Below are positions 53,230-63,300 of a stretch of DNA of 64,000 bases, piece after piece (within the stretch, counting starts at the first letter, position 1; each line of letters starts with the position of its first letter). The DNA is from Pseudomonadota bacterium (GTDB lineage Bacteria; Pseudomonadota; Alphaproteobacteria; Sphingomonadales; Sphingomonadaceae), in the NCBI GenBank assembly GCA_023423655.1, contig JAFAFE010000007.1, positions 246,459 to 310,458 of the forward strand, given 5' to 3'. The notes below the pieces were generated by a model. It was not told the origin of the DNA, made no database searches, and was given only the letters and a program-made list of their open reading frames with translations. Position numbers and translations under genes: made by a program.

Positions 53230-53392
53230 GCTCGGCTAAGCCAATGTGCTGATGGTCCACCGCTCCGCTAAGGCCCCAAGCTTTGGCGGGGCGGACTATT
53301 TTATGAAGCCGCCGTTTAAGGCCCGCAATTTAAGGGCAGTAACGCGCAAGATACTATCTTGCACCGGTCTCAGCGCTCCCCATTTAGGCGCG

Positions 53393-54205
53393 ATGACGCA
53401 GAAATCTTCGCCCTTCCCCCTCCTGTTTCTCGGCCACGGATCGCCGATGAATGTCATTACCGACAATGTCTGGCGGAAAAATTGGCAGAAGCTGGGCGCG
53501 CTCCTGCCCCGCCCGCGCGCGATTTTGTGCATCTCGGCGCATTGGGAGAGCGAAGGGACGTGGGTGAATGGCGGCGAGCCGCCAGAAACCATCCATGATT
53601 TTTACGGCTTCCCCCAAGCCTTGTTCGATGTCGAATATCGCACCCCCGCCGATCCGGACCTTGCCGCGCAGATTGTGGCTTTATTCCCGCAAGGCGTGGT
53701 GCGCGAGGACGCGGCGCGCGGGCTTGATCATGGCGCATGGAGCGTCCTCCAGCCCATGTATCCGGATGCCGATATTCCCGTCCTCCAGCTCAGTCTGGAT
53801 ATGGGCTTAAGCGGCGCACAGCATCTCGCGCTCGGTGAGCGGCTGCGCCCGTTACGCGAACAGGGGGTTCTCATTATCGGCAGCGGCGATGTGGTGCATA
53901 ATTTGCGACTCTACCGGCAAACGATGGGGACCAAGCCAGACTGGGCGGTCATGTTCCAGCAGGAGGTCGACCAAATGGTCGTGGACCGCGACTTTGCCCC
54001 GCTCGCCGATTTCCGTGCGCTGGGCGCGGCGGCGGATGCTGCGATCAACAGCAGCGAACATTATTTACCATTGCTCTACACGCTCGGCGCGGCGCGCGAG
54101 GATGACCAATTGTTGCGGTTCAACAATGATGTGGACGGCAGCCTGTCGATGACCAGCTATTTATTCGCGCCCGACATCGCACCCTACCAATCGCTCGTCT
54201 CCTGA
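53393..54205 (+). CDS. Extradiol ring-cleavage dioxygenase, YgiD/DODA family
   Basis: YgiD-type enzymes open catechol-like rings (4,5-DOPA or related) using a metal held by three histidines. The 270-residue product begins MTQKSSPFPLLFLGHGSPMN, has ISAHWES, the GLDHGAWSVLQPMY histidine and the SGDVVHNLR histidine, all standard metal-site positions. ATG 53393 is chosen because the upstream 49 open residues lack family resemblance. It converges with the NamZ gene, whose end lies four bases away. Confidence 0.9.
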   Translation: MTQKSSPFPLLFLGHGSPMNVITDNVWRKNWQKLGALLPRPRAILCISAHWESEGTWVNGGEPPETIHDFYGFPQALFDVEYRTPADPDLAAQIVALFPQGVVREDAARGLDHGAWSVLQPMYPDADIPVLQLSLDMGLSGAQHLALGERLRPLREQGVLIIGSGDVVHNLRLYRQTMGTKPDWAVMFQQEVDQMVVDRDFAPLADFRALGAAADAAINSSEHYLPLLYTLGAAREDDQLLRFNNDVDGSLSMTSYLFAPDIAPYQSLVS

Positions 54206-54209
54206 CGGG

Positions 54210-55418
54210 TCAATAGAGGCGGTAGGGCGTGGTCAATGCGCGCCAAGCCTGCTCGTCCGGCACGGTGAGCGCATCAAGGTCGGCGGCGCTGCTGTCCGGA
54301 TTATCCACCCATTCGCGCAGCAAAGGCGAGCCGTTGATGACGTCTATCGCAAGCTTGTCAAATTCATATTCATAGGGAAAATCGCGCCACAAATCATAGT
54401 CGGGATAGAGGCGGCGGATGGCCTTGAAACCCAAGGCCTGCACGCGCCAAGGCTTGAATGCCTGATGGTCATAAGCCGGGCCTTCGGCATGGACGAACAC
54501 ACCTGCGCAAAGCTGGCCTTCATGCTTATGGAAGGTCGGCTGGAAGTAGATATCACGTAAAGTGCATCCGGTAAGCCATTCAGGTGCAAAGCGTTTCATT
54601 TCCGCAATCACCGCCTTGGCGTCAATATCCGGCGCGCCGAACAGTTCGAGCGGGCGCGTGGTGCCGCGTCCTTCGGAAAGGGTTGCGCCCTCGACCATCA
54701 CACTTCCCGCATAATCGCGCGCCATATTGACGTTGGCGGCATTGGGGCTTGGATTGATCCACACACGTTCGGTCGGCCAACCATAACCCGGCGCGGCGTC
54801 CGGTACATAGCCTTCCATCTGGATGACATGATAATCCACATCGAGGCCATAATGGTCGATAAACCAGTGCCCGATTTCGCCCAAGGTGAGGCCGTGGCGC
54901 ATCGGCATCGGTCCTGCACCCACAAAGCTTTCCCATCCGGCGCGTAAGGCGAGGCCCTCGACCGGACGGCCTGCGGGATTGGGGCGGTCCAGCACCCACA
55001 CCGCTTTGCCATGTTCGGCCGCTGCTTCCAGCACATAGAGCAAAGTTGTGATATAGGTGTAAATGCGGCATCCAAGGTCTTGAATATCCACCAGCATTAC
55101 ATCGAATGTGCCCATCGACTGTGATGTCGGGCGGCGCACTTCGCCATAGAGGCTGAATACCGGCATACCGTATGTGGGATCGGTGAAATCGGGCGATTCC
55201 ATCATATTATCCTGAAGGTCGCCGCGCACCCCATGCTGCGGCCCGAACACTGCCGATATGTTCAGCCCGCTCGCAACCAGCGCGTCCAAGCTATGCGTCA
55301 AATCCGACGTTACCGATGCGGGGTGGGCCAAAAGCGCCACGCGCTTGTCTTGTAAGGGCGCGCGAAGGGCGGGGTCTGCGATCAACCGGTCAATGCCGAA
55401 CAGGATGCTATCATTCAT
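54210..55418 (-). CDS. Exo-beta-N-acetylmuramidase NamZ (DUF1343) family
   Basis: NamZ/YbbC-type glycosidases remove N-acetylmuramic acid from the non-reducing ends of peptidoglycan fragments. The 402-residue product has the family blocks VFGPQHGVRGD, DVMLVDIQDLGCRIYTYI, VLDRPNPAGR and YGWPTERVWINPSPN. No signal peptide is visible, so it would act in the cytoplasm on recycled fragments, possibly those imported by the AmpG-like permease at 4 kb (inference). Its start overlaps the stop of the DOMON-like gene by four bases. Confidence 0.88.
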   Translation of the reverse strand: MNDSILFGIDRLIADPALRAPLQDKRVALLAHPASVTSDLTHSLDALVASGLNISAVFGPQHGVRGDLQDNMMESPDFTDPTYGMPVFSLYGEVRRPTSQSMGTFDVMLVDIQDLGCRIYTYITTLLYVLEAAAEHGKAVWVLDRPNPAGRPVEGLALRAGWESFVGAGPMPMRHGLTLGEIGHWFIDHYGLDVDYHVIQMEGYVPDAAPGYGWPTERVWINPSPNAANVNMARDYAGSVMVEGATLSEGRGTTRPLELFGAPDIDAKAVIAEMKRFAPEWLTGCTLRDIYFQPTFHKHEGQLCAGVFVHAEGPAYDHQAFKPWRVQALGFKAIRRLYPDYDLWRDFPYEYEFDKLAIDVINGSPLLREWVDNPDSSAADLDALTVPDEQAWRALTTPYRLY

Positions 55419-55990
55419 GTTGCGAGCGGTGCCCCGACTTCAAACAGAAAGCAAGCGGGGTCGTGAAAATCAGGGGGGCCATCGCCATGTTTTAACGCCC
55501 AATAGCTTTTATGTCCGCCCGTTTCCTCGATAACCGCGGAAAGGTTGAACTGCCAGGGCGCGGCGAGCGCGGGCGCAGCGACCTCGACCTCCAGCGCGAG
55601 CCAGTCATGGCCTGCATCAATCCATATTTGCGGGCGCTCCACCAACGGCAAATCCTTGCCCCCCTTGCGGTAAGCGGCAAAATCATAGGCCGCCCACGCA
55701 GTTGATGGCGAAAAATTATATTCCTGATAGGCGGGGCCATTGCCGGTCCGGCGGAAGGCTTCAAAACAACTATGTTTCCATAAGCCATCGGTGCGCTTCG
55801 GCGAAACATTGACCGGCCACACCACCCGCGCCATATCGCCGGTCGCGATGTAGCGCAGGTGCAAGCGGCGCTCGGCCACCGCCCAGATTTGCACCTCGAT
55901 TTCACTGACTGCGCTTGGCGGGCCATCGGGATGCGGCACCAACGACAGGGTATGGACAGGGTCGCAATAACCATCCTCAAAAGCTTCCAT
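55415..55990 (-). CDS. DOMON-like domain protein
   Basis: The product (about 191 residues) has the beta-sandwich pattern of DOMON-like proteins: LSLVPHPDGPPSAVSEIEVQI early, DGLWKHSCFEAFRR, YQEYNFSPSTAWAAYDFAAYR and the C-terminal FHDPACF. Such domains bind heme or sugars; here no signal peptide is seen. It is translationally coupled to NamZ (ATGA), which suggests a sugar-related role in peptidoglycan recycling. ATG 55990 is preferred over the GTG six bases upstream for its spacing to AAGGAAGGG. Confidence 0.78.
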   Translation of the reverse strand: MEAFEDGYCDPVHTLSLVPHPDGPPSAVSEIEVQIWAVAERRLHLRYIATGDMARVVWPVNVSPKRTDGLWKHSCFEAFRRTGNGPAYQEYNFSPSTAWAAYDFAAYRKGGKDLPLVERPQIWIDAGHDWLALEVEVAAPALAAPWQFNLSAVIEETGGHKSYWALKHGDGPPDFHDPACFLFEVGAPLAT

Positions 55991-56037
55991 CTTCACCCTT
56001 CCTTCCCTCCGGCAGCGGTGCTAAGCGCCCTCACGCT

Positions 56038-57264
56038 ATGACACATTATAAATCCGAACTTCTGACCCTGCTTTCGAGCCGTGGCTATATCCACCAGATG
56101 ACCGATGCGCAAAGTCTTGATGACCTTGCGGTAAAACAGATTGTGCCGGGCTATATCGGATTTGATCCCACCGCATCCTCGCTCCATGTCGGGAGCCTTG
56201 TCCAGATCATGCTGCTGCGCCGCCTGCAACAGGCGGGCCATAAGCCCGTCGTCCTGATGGGCGGCGGCACCGGCAAGATAGGCGACCCCAGCTTCAAGGA
56301 TGAAGCGCGCAAGCTTATCGACGATGAAACCATCGCGGCCAATGTTGCGGGCATCAAAAAGGTGTTTGAAAAATTCCTGACCTTTGGCGACGGCCCGACC
56401 GATGCGCTGATGGTCAATAACGCCGACTGGCTCGACGGTATCGAATATATCCCCTTCCTGCGCGATGTGGGCCGCCATTTTTCGGTCAACCGGATGCTGA
56501 GCTTTGACTCGGTCAAGCTGCGTCTCGACCGCGAACAATCGCTCTCTTTCCTCGAATTCAACTATATGATCCTGCAAGCCTTCGACTTTGCGCATATGGC
56601 CAAGGGCATGGGCGTGCGCCTGCAAATGGGCGGGTCGGACCAGTGGGGCAATATTGTGAATGGCGTGGAATTAGCGCGCCGCATGGACGGCAATGAAGTC
56701 TATGGCGTCACCACCCCGCTCATCACCACCGCCGATGGCGGCAAGATGGGTAAGACCATGAACGGCGCGGTGTGGCTCAATGAAGAGGCGCTCCCCTCTT
56801 ATGATTATTGGCAATTTTGGCGCAACACGCAGGATGCCGATGTCGGCCGCTTCCTGCGCCTGTTCACCGATGTGCCGCTCGACGAGATTGAGCGGCTGGA
56901 AGGCTTGCAAGGCTCGGAGATTAACGAGGCGAAGAAAATCCTTGCCGATGCCGCGACCACCATGTGCCGGGGCGAAGAGGCCGCACAAGCCGCGCGCGAC
57001 ACCGCCCAGCAAGTGTTTGAACAAGGCGCGACGGGCGGCGATTTGCCCAGCGTTGCAGCAGGCGCGGAAGGGCTGACGATTATCGCGGCGCTCACCGGCC
57101 TTGGCTTTGTCAGCTCGAACAAGGAAGCGCGGCGCAAGTTGGAAGAAGGCGCGGTCAAGGTGGATGGCGATGTGGTGCGCGATCCGCACTACCAGATTGT
57201 CCCGTCGACGGATGCGGTCAAGGTCAGTCTCGGCTCCAAAAAGCACGGCCTTATCACGCTGTAA
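56038..57264 (+). CDS. tyrS: Tyrosyl-tRNA synthetase
   Basis: TyrS charges tRNA-Tyr. The HIGH-like motif is HVGS in PTASSLHVGSLVQ, the KMSKS-type loop is KMGKT (GGKMGKTMNGAVWL), and an S4-like RNA-binding domain ends the 408-residue protein (SSNKEARRKLEEGAVKVDG). ATG 56038 matches the family start; 41 additional open residues precede it. A terminator follows at 57285. Confidence 0.96.
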   Translation: MTHYKSELLTLLSSRGYIHQMTDAQSLDDLAVKQIVPGYIGFDPTASSLHVGSLVQIMLLRRLQQAGHKPVVLMGGGTGKIGDPSFKDEARKLIDDETIAANVAGIKKVFEKFLTFGDGPTDALMVNNADWLDGIEYIPFLRDVGRHFSVNRMLSFDSVKLRLDREQSLSFLEFNYMILQAFDFAHMAKGMGVRLQMGGSDQWGNIVNGVELARRMDGNEVYGVTTPLITTADGGKMGKTMNGAVWLNEEALPSYDYWQFWRNTQDADVGRFLRLFTDVPLDEIERLEGLQGSEINEAKKILADAATTMCRGEEAAQAARDTAQQVFEQGATGGDLPSVAAGAEGLTIIAALTGLGFVSSNKEARRKLEEGAVKVDGDVVRDPHYQIVPSTDAVKVSLGSKKHGLITL

Positions 57265-57284
57265 AGCCTTGTAAATTCAGCAGA

Positions 57285-57323
57285 AATGAAGGCGGACTTA
57301 ACCATCTGCCTTCATTGATTTTT
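57285..57323 (+). terminator. Intrinsic terminator after tyrS
   Basis: AATGAAGGC and GCCTTCATT pair around a 14-base loop, followed by GATTTTT. Confidence 0.82.
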
Positions 57324-57384
57324 AAGGTGCTGGGCGCATGATGCAGGTTAATTTTCAAGGAAATTAGCCGGGAGTCTATCGCCC

Positions 57385-57729
57385 ATGCTACGCCGTATCG
57401 ACACCAAACGCGCCGGCTATATGCTGCCCAACCGCCGGGTTGCGCAGCGCGCCGATTGTTATGCGCGCCTGCCCGCCACCATGCCGGACATGATCCAGCA
57501 TATCGTCACGCTCACCAATATTTCGCCCGATGGCGCGCAATTCAACACGCCGGTGCCGGTCGAAACCGGCGATCTGGTGTCGATCAAATTCCCGATTATC
57601 GGGCGCACCGATGCGTTTGTCATCTGGGTAGCAGGGCTTCAGGTAGGTGTGCAATTCGATCTGTCGATCCGTCCGCAAGATTATCTGCCGGTGCTAAAGG
57701 CCATCGGCGCGACCCCGCAAGACCAGTAA
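57385..57729 (+). CDS. PilZ-domain protein
   Basis: A small PilZ domain (114 residues) that probably binds cyclic di-GMP: the first arginine motif is RVAQR (RxxxR) and the second motif is NISPDG (NxSxxG) within LTNISPDGAQFN, both where PilZ proteins bind the dinucleotide. No other domain is attached, so it would pass the signal by binding a partner. It lies alone between tyrS and the converging recG. Confidence 0.88.
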   Translation: MLRRIDTKRAGYMLPNRRVAQRADCYARLPATMPDMIQHIVTLTNISPDGAQFNTPVPVETGDLVSIKFPIIGRTDAFVIWVAGLQVGVQFDLSIRPQDYLPVLKAIGATPQDQ

Positions 57730-57730
57730 A

Positions 57731-59794
57731 TTATCCGCCGCGCAGCAACGGCACGGCGGCATCGCGTTCGAACAGATAAAGACACACACGCGCTGCTTGT
57801 CCGCGCGCGCTTTCAATCCCGCCATCCTGCTCGACCAGCATCCGCGCATCATCGCGCGCGACGGGGAGCAAGCGGTTAAGCTGCTCGGGCGTGGTCAGCC
57901 GGTAAGCGGCCTCGCCCGACTGGCGCGTCCCCAATATCTCCCCTGCGCCGCGCAGGTTCAAATCCTCTTCGGCAATGCGGAAGCCGTCATTAGTTTCGCG
58001 CATCAAGGCAAGCCGCGCCTTGGCGGTTTCGGACAGATTTTCTCCGCGCAAAAGGAGGCACACCGATTGCGCACTCCCGCGCCCGACGCGCCCGCGTAGC
58101 TGGTGGAGTTGCGCCAAACCGAACCGGTCGGCACTTTCGACAATCATCAACGAGGCGTTGGGAACATCGACGCCTACCTCGATAACGGTGGTGGCGACGA
58201 GCAATTTCAATTCACCGCTGGCAAAGCGCGCCATTACCGCATCTTTTTCCGGACCCTTCATCCGGCCATGCACCAGCCCCACTATATCGCCAAAGCGTTG
58301 GCGCAGCGTCGCGGCGCGGTCTTCGGCGGCGGCAAGGTCGGACTTGTCGGATTCTTCGATGAGCGGGCAGACCCAATAGGCTTGCGCGCCGGTCGCCAGA
58401 TGCCGCCCCAGACCGTCGACCACTTCGCCCAATCGCTGGACAGAAATCACGCGGGTTTCGACCGGCGAGCGGCCCGGCGGCAATTCGTCTAGCCGCGACA
58501 CATCCATCTCTCCATATTGCGACAAGAGCAAGGTCCGCGGGATCGGGGTTGCGGTCATTACCAGCATATGCGGCGGCAATCGCCCTTTTTGTGCGAGCAA
58601 CAAGCGTTGCGCAACGCCGAACTTATGCTGTTCGTCCACCACTACAACCGCCAAATCCTTATAATTCACCGCCTCCTGAAAAATCGCATGGGTGCCGACA
58701 AGGATGTTGATGCTGCCATCGGCCAGCCCCATTAACGTCGCCTCGCGCGCGCGGCCTTTGTCGCGGCCGGTGAGGATGGCGATATTGACCGGCAATCCGG
58801 CGAGCATTTTCGACAAGGTTTCAAAATGCTGGCGCGCCAATATTTCGGTAGGCGCCAGGAAAGCCCCCTGCCCGCCGCTTTCGACCGCGTTCAATAAGGT
58901 CATCAACGCCACCGCCGTCTTGCCCGATCCGACATCGCCTTGAAGCAGCCGCAACATCGGCGAGGCCTGCGCCATATCGCCTTCAATTTCCGATATGGTG
59001 CGCCGCTGCGCGCCCGTCAGCGCGAACGGGAGTTTGAGCGCGTCGCGCAAATGGCCATCGCCTTGCACGGGTCGTCCGCGGCGTTTCTTCACATCCTGAC
59101 GGATGAGCAGCCACGCCAATTGGCTGGCGAATAATTCATCATAAGAAAGCCGGTCATGCGCCGCTTTTTCCTGCGGCTCGCGGTGTGCGGTCGCCAAAGC
59201 CTCGCGCCAGCCCGGCCAGCCTTCACGCGCCAACACCGACGACCCGATCCATTCGGGCAAGTCGGGTGCCCGATCCAGACTTTGCGCGACAAAATCATTC
59301 ATCCGCACATTGCTCATCCCTTCGGACAAGGGATAGACTGCCTCGCGCGTATCAATTTCGCTCTCTTTGCCGGGTTCCACCACCTGATCGGGGTGGATCA
59401 TCTGGAGCATATCGCCATAGCGTTCGAGCTTGCCCGACACGATCCGCTCTTCGCCCAAGGGAAAGAGTTTCTTCGCCCAACCCGAATTACGCCCGAAATA
59501 GACGAGGCTCACATGATTACCCATGCGATCATAGGCATTGATGCGGAACGGCGCGCGCGCGCTGCCCGATGCGCGATAGTCCTGCGCCGTCAGCGCCACG
59601 ATAATCTGACGCCCGACATCGGCATCGCTGATTTCCTTGACGTGCAGCCGCTCGATGAGGCCGGTCGGCAAATGGAACAGCGCATCGACCACTCGCTCCA
59701 GCCCCAACCGCCCCATCGGCTTGGCCAGTGCAGGGCCCACGCCCTTGAGGCTGGTCATTTCGGCAAAGAGCGGATTGAGTATCTCGGGGCGCAT
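57731..59794 (-). CDS. recG: ATP-dependent DNA helicase RecG
   Basis: RecG rewinds stalled replication forks and processes branched DNA. The 687-residue product has the N-terminal wedge/OB-like part (RASGSARAPFRINAYDR), Walker A GDVGSGKTAVA, the DEQH box (VVDEQHKFG), TATPIPRTL, and the late TVIEVGVDVPNASLMIVE and QLRGRVGRG motifs of the helicase core. It ends one base past the PilZ gene end on the opposite strand. Confidence 0.96.
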   Translation of the reverse strand: MRPEILNPLFAEMTSLKGVGPALAKPMGRLGLERVVDALFHLPTGLIERLHVKEISDADVGRQIIVALTAQDYRASGSARAPFRINAYDRMGNHVSLVYFGRNSGWAKKLFPLGEERIVSGKLERYGDMLQMIHPDQVVEPGKESEIDTREAVYPLSEGMSNVRMNDFVAQSLDRAPDLPEWIGSSVLAREGWPGWREALATAHREPQEKAAHDRLSYDELFASQLAWLLIRQDVKKRRGRPVQGDGHLRDALKLPFALTGAQRRTISEIEGDMAQASPMLRLLQGDVGSGKTAVALMTLLNAVESGGQGAFLAPTEILARQHFETLSKMLAGLPVNIAILTGRDKGRAREATLMGLADGSINILVGTHAIFQEAVNYKDLAVVVVDEQHKFGVAQRLLLAQKGRLPPHMLVMTATPIPRTLLLSQYGEMDVSRLDELPPGRSPVETRVISVQRLGEVVDGLGRHLATGAQAYWVCPLIEESDKSDLAAAEDRAATLRQRFGDIVGLVHGRMKGPEKDAVMARFASGELKLLVATTVIEVGVDVPNASLMIVESADRFGLAQLHQLRGRVGRGSAQSVCLLLRGENLSETAKARLALMRETNDGFRIAEEDLNLRGAGEILGTRQSGEAAYRLTTPEQLNRLLPVARDDARMLVEQDGGIESARGQAARVCLYLFERDAAVPLLRGG

Positions 59795-59865
59795 GGCTAA
59801 GGCACTCCTAACGCCGCTGGTATCGTTATGCCAGCCTTCCTTGATCGCAGCCGGATTTGCAGCCC

Positions 59866-60153
59866 ATGGACCATGACACCCGCTTGAAACGCATCAGCTA
59901 TCGCGCCTGGCATCGCGGCACGCGCGAGGCCGATATGATGATTGGCGGCTTTTTCGACCATTATGGGGCGGGGCTTGACGAAGCGGGCCTTGCCCTGTTC
60001 GAGCGACTGCTCGACGAACAGGATGTCGATATTATGGGCTGGGCGATGGGAACCATGCCCGTCCCTGCCGAGTTTGAAGGCGCGATGATGGATAGTATGC
60101 GCGCGCTCGATTATGTCGATTTGCCAACCCGTAAGGGTTTTGCGAAACTTTAA
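59866..60153 (+). CDS. sdhE: Succinate dehydrogenase assembly factor SdhE
   Basis: SdhE (SdhAF2 family) promotes covalent attachment of FAD to the SdhA subunit of succinate dehydrogenase. The 95-residue product has the key RGTREAD segment (RGxxE motif) around residues 17-23 and the DEQDVDIMGW block. ATG 59866 is preferred; three more residues are open from 59857. Its stop is also where the palindromic repeat at 60152 begins. Confidence 0.9.
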   Translation: MDHDTRLKRISYRAWHRGTREADMMIGGFFDHYGAGLDEAGLALFERLLDEQDVDIMGWAMGTMPVPAEFEGAMMDSMRALDYVDLPTRKGFAKL

Positions 60154-60289
60154 AATCCTCCCCGCTTGCGGGGAGGTGGATCGTCCGGAAGGACGAGACG
60201 GAGGGGGCTATCCGGGTCCGCTCCGTTTATATAAAGCCCCCTCCACCATGCTACGCATGGCTCCCCTCCGCGCAAGCGGGGAGGATTTT
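60152..60289. repeat. Inverted palindromic repeat element after sdhE
   Basis: AAATCCTCCCCGCTTGCGGGGAGG on the left (60153 on) faces CCTCC-GCGCAAGCGGGGAGGATTTT on the right, enclosing a GTGGATCG...GACGGAGGG centre with its mirror near CCCTCCACC. This is a dispersed repeat style common in sphingomonads. It begins at the sdhE stop codon. Confidence 0.82.
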
Positions 60290-60314
60290 CCAATTCCAAC
60301 CTATCCAAGACCGC

Positions 60315-63300
60315 ATGACCGACCTTAACCGCATCCTCATAAGCGCAGAGCCGCTCACATTATCGTCCGTGCCGCCGGGCTTTCTGCCTTGGCTCATGGC
60401 CGACCTTGCGCGCGCGGCGGGGGGCGCGGAAGCGGCGCGGGCGGTCTATATCGCGTCCGATGAAAATGCGATGCAAGCGGTGGCTGAGGCCGCGCAATAT
60501 TTCGCGCCCGAACTGCTGGTCCACCGCTTTCCGGCATGGGATTGCCTCCCCTATGACCGCAGCTCGCCCTCGCTGCGCGCTTCGTCGGAACGGCTCGCGA
60601 CCTTGGTAGCGTTGCAGGCCAAACCCAAAGGGCCCGAACTACTCGTCACCACCATCAACGCGATTACCCAGCGCACTTTGACCCCGTTCCGCACGCGGCA
60701 AACATCGGTGCGCCTTGCCAAAGGTGAACGCATCGACCGCGATAGACTCACCCGGATTTTGCAGGATAATGGCTATGTCCGCACCGATACGGTGGCGGAC
60801 AAAGGCGAATATGCGGTGCGCGGGAGCCTTGTCGACCTGTTCCCATCCGGCGAGGAAGAGGCGCTGCGCCTTGACTTTTTCGGCGATGAAATTGATTCGA
60901 TCCGCCGTTTCAACCCGCAAGACCAGCGCACCACCGGGCGCATCGACCAATTCCTGCTGCTCCCCGCCGCCGAAACCTTGCTCGATGAAGATAGTATCAA
61001 GCGGTTCCGTTCGCGCTACCGCGAAATGTTCGGCGCGACGGCAACCGGCGACCCGCTCTATCAGGCGGTGTCCGACGGGCGGCGCTTGGCAGGCATGGAC
61101 CATTGGCTGCCTTTGTTCGAAGAAAAGCTCGGCACCTTGTTCGACTATCTGGGCGATGGCACTTTGTTTGTCCGCGATCATGGCGTCAATGCGGCCTCGG
61201 ACGCGCGTTTTGACGCGATTGCCGATTATTACCAGAACCGCATGGCGGCGCGCACCGCCGATCCCGGCAGCTATCGCCCATTGGCCCCGTCTGCGCTGTA
61301 TCTGTCGGCGGACGATTGGAAAGCGCGGGTGGCTGATATGCCTGTCCATCTCGCCACACCCTTTGCCGAACCGGACAGCGCGCGCGTCATCGACTTTGGC
61401 GTCCACGGCGCGCGCGATTTTGCGCCTGAACGCGCGAATAACCAGAATGTCTATGATGCGGTTTCTGCTCACATTCAGGGCCAGCAGCATCTGGGCCGCA
61501 AATGCGTGATTGCAAGCTATTCGACCGGCTCGCGCGAACGGTTGCGCGGACTGCTCGCCGAACATGGGCAATCCAATAGCGCGCTGGTCGATAATTGGCA
61601 GCAGGCCTTGGGCGAGGCCGCCAAAGGCTCGACCGTGTCGCTCATTGTGCTGCCGCTCGATCATGGTTTTTCGAGCGCGAACGTGTCGCTCCTCACCGAA
61701 CAGGATATGCTCGGTGACCGGCTGGTGCGGCGGCAAAAGCGCAAGAAAAGCGCCGATGCTTTCCTGTCCGAACTCGCCACCCTTTCGCCCGGCGATCTGG
61801 TGGTGCATCAAGATCATGGCATTGGCCGCTATGAAGGGCTAATTTCCATCCCCGTCGGCCAGAGCCCGCATGATTGCGTGTGGCTCACTTATGCGGGCGG
61901 TGATAAATTATTCGTGCCGGTAGAAAATCTCGATGTTCTATCGCGCTATGGCTCGGATGCCGATGGTGTGATGCTCGACCGTCTGGGCGGCGAGGCGTGG
62001 CAGCGGCGCAAGGCGCGGATGAAGGAACGCATCCGCGAAATTGCAGGCGAGTTAATGGCGACCGCCGCCGCCCGCGCGCTGCGTCAGGGCGAAATCGCCC
62101 AGCCCGACCCGGCCTTCCCCGAATTTGTCAACCGCTTCCCCTATCAGGAAACCGATGATCAGGAGCGCGCGATTGGCGAAGTGCTGGACGATCTGGGCGC
62201 GGGCCGCCCGATGGACCGGCTGGTGTGCGGCGATGTCGGGTTCGGCAAAACCGAAGTCGCGTTGCGCGCCGCCTTTGTCGCGGCAATGGCCGGGATGCAG
62301 GTCGCGATCGTCTGCCCCACCACCTTGCTCGCACGCCAGCATTATAATAATTTCGCCGAACGCTTCAAAGGCTTCCCCGTCAATATCGGGCGATTGTCAC
62401 GGCTTGTGCCCGCGCGCGAAGCCAAGGAAACACGCGAAGCCCTTACCAACGGCCAGATGGATATTGTCATCGGCACCCACGCCTTGCTCGCCAAAAGCGT
62501 CGAATTCAAACGCCTCGGCCTTGTGATTGTCGATGAAGAACAACGGTTCGGCGTCACCCATAAGGAAAAGCTCAAACAGCTTAAAAATGACGTTCATGTG
62601 CTGACGCTGACCGCGACCCCGATCCCGCGCACTTTACAGATGGCGATGTCGGGCCTGCGTGAATTGTCGGTCATCCAGACCCCACCGGTCGACCGGCTGG
62701 CGGTCCGCACCTATGTGCTGCCTTGGGATCCCATCGTCATTCGCGAAGCCTTGCTGCGTGAACATTATCGCGGCGGGCAAAGCTATTTCGTGACGCCGCG
62801 CATCGCTGATTTGCCGGACATTGAAAAATTCCTGCGCGAAGAAGTGCCGGAGGTGCGCTATGTCGTCGCCCACGGCCAGATGGCGGCGAGCGAGGTCGAA
62901 GAGCGGATGAGCGCCTTTTACGACCGCCAATATGAGGTGCTGGTGTCCACCACCATCATCGAAAGCGGGATTGATATTCCGAGCGCCAACACGATGATTA
63001 TCAACCGCGCCGACCGCTTCGGGCTGGCCCAGCTTTACCAGCTTCGCGGGCGTGTGGGCCGTTCCAAAACGCGCGCTTATGCCTATCTCACCACCGCGCC
63101 CAACCGGTTGATGACCGATACAGCAGAAAAGCGGCTCAAGATTTTGGGCGACCTCGATTCGCTTGGTGCAGGCTTCCAACTGGCGAGCCATGACCTTGAT
63201 ATTCGCGGCGCGGGCAATCTCGTCGGCGACGAACAATCGGGCCATATCCGCGAAGTCGGCTTTGAACTCTACCAATCGCTGCTCGAAGATGCGATCCTTG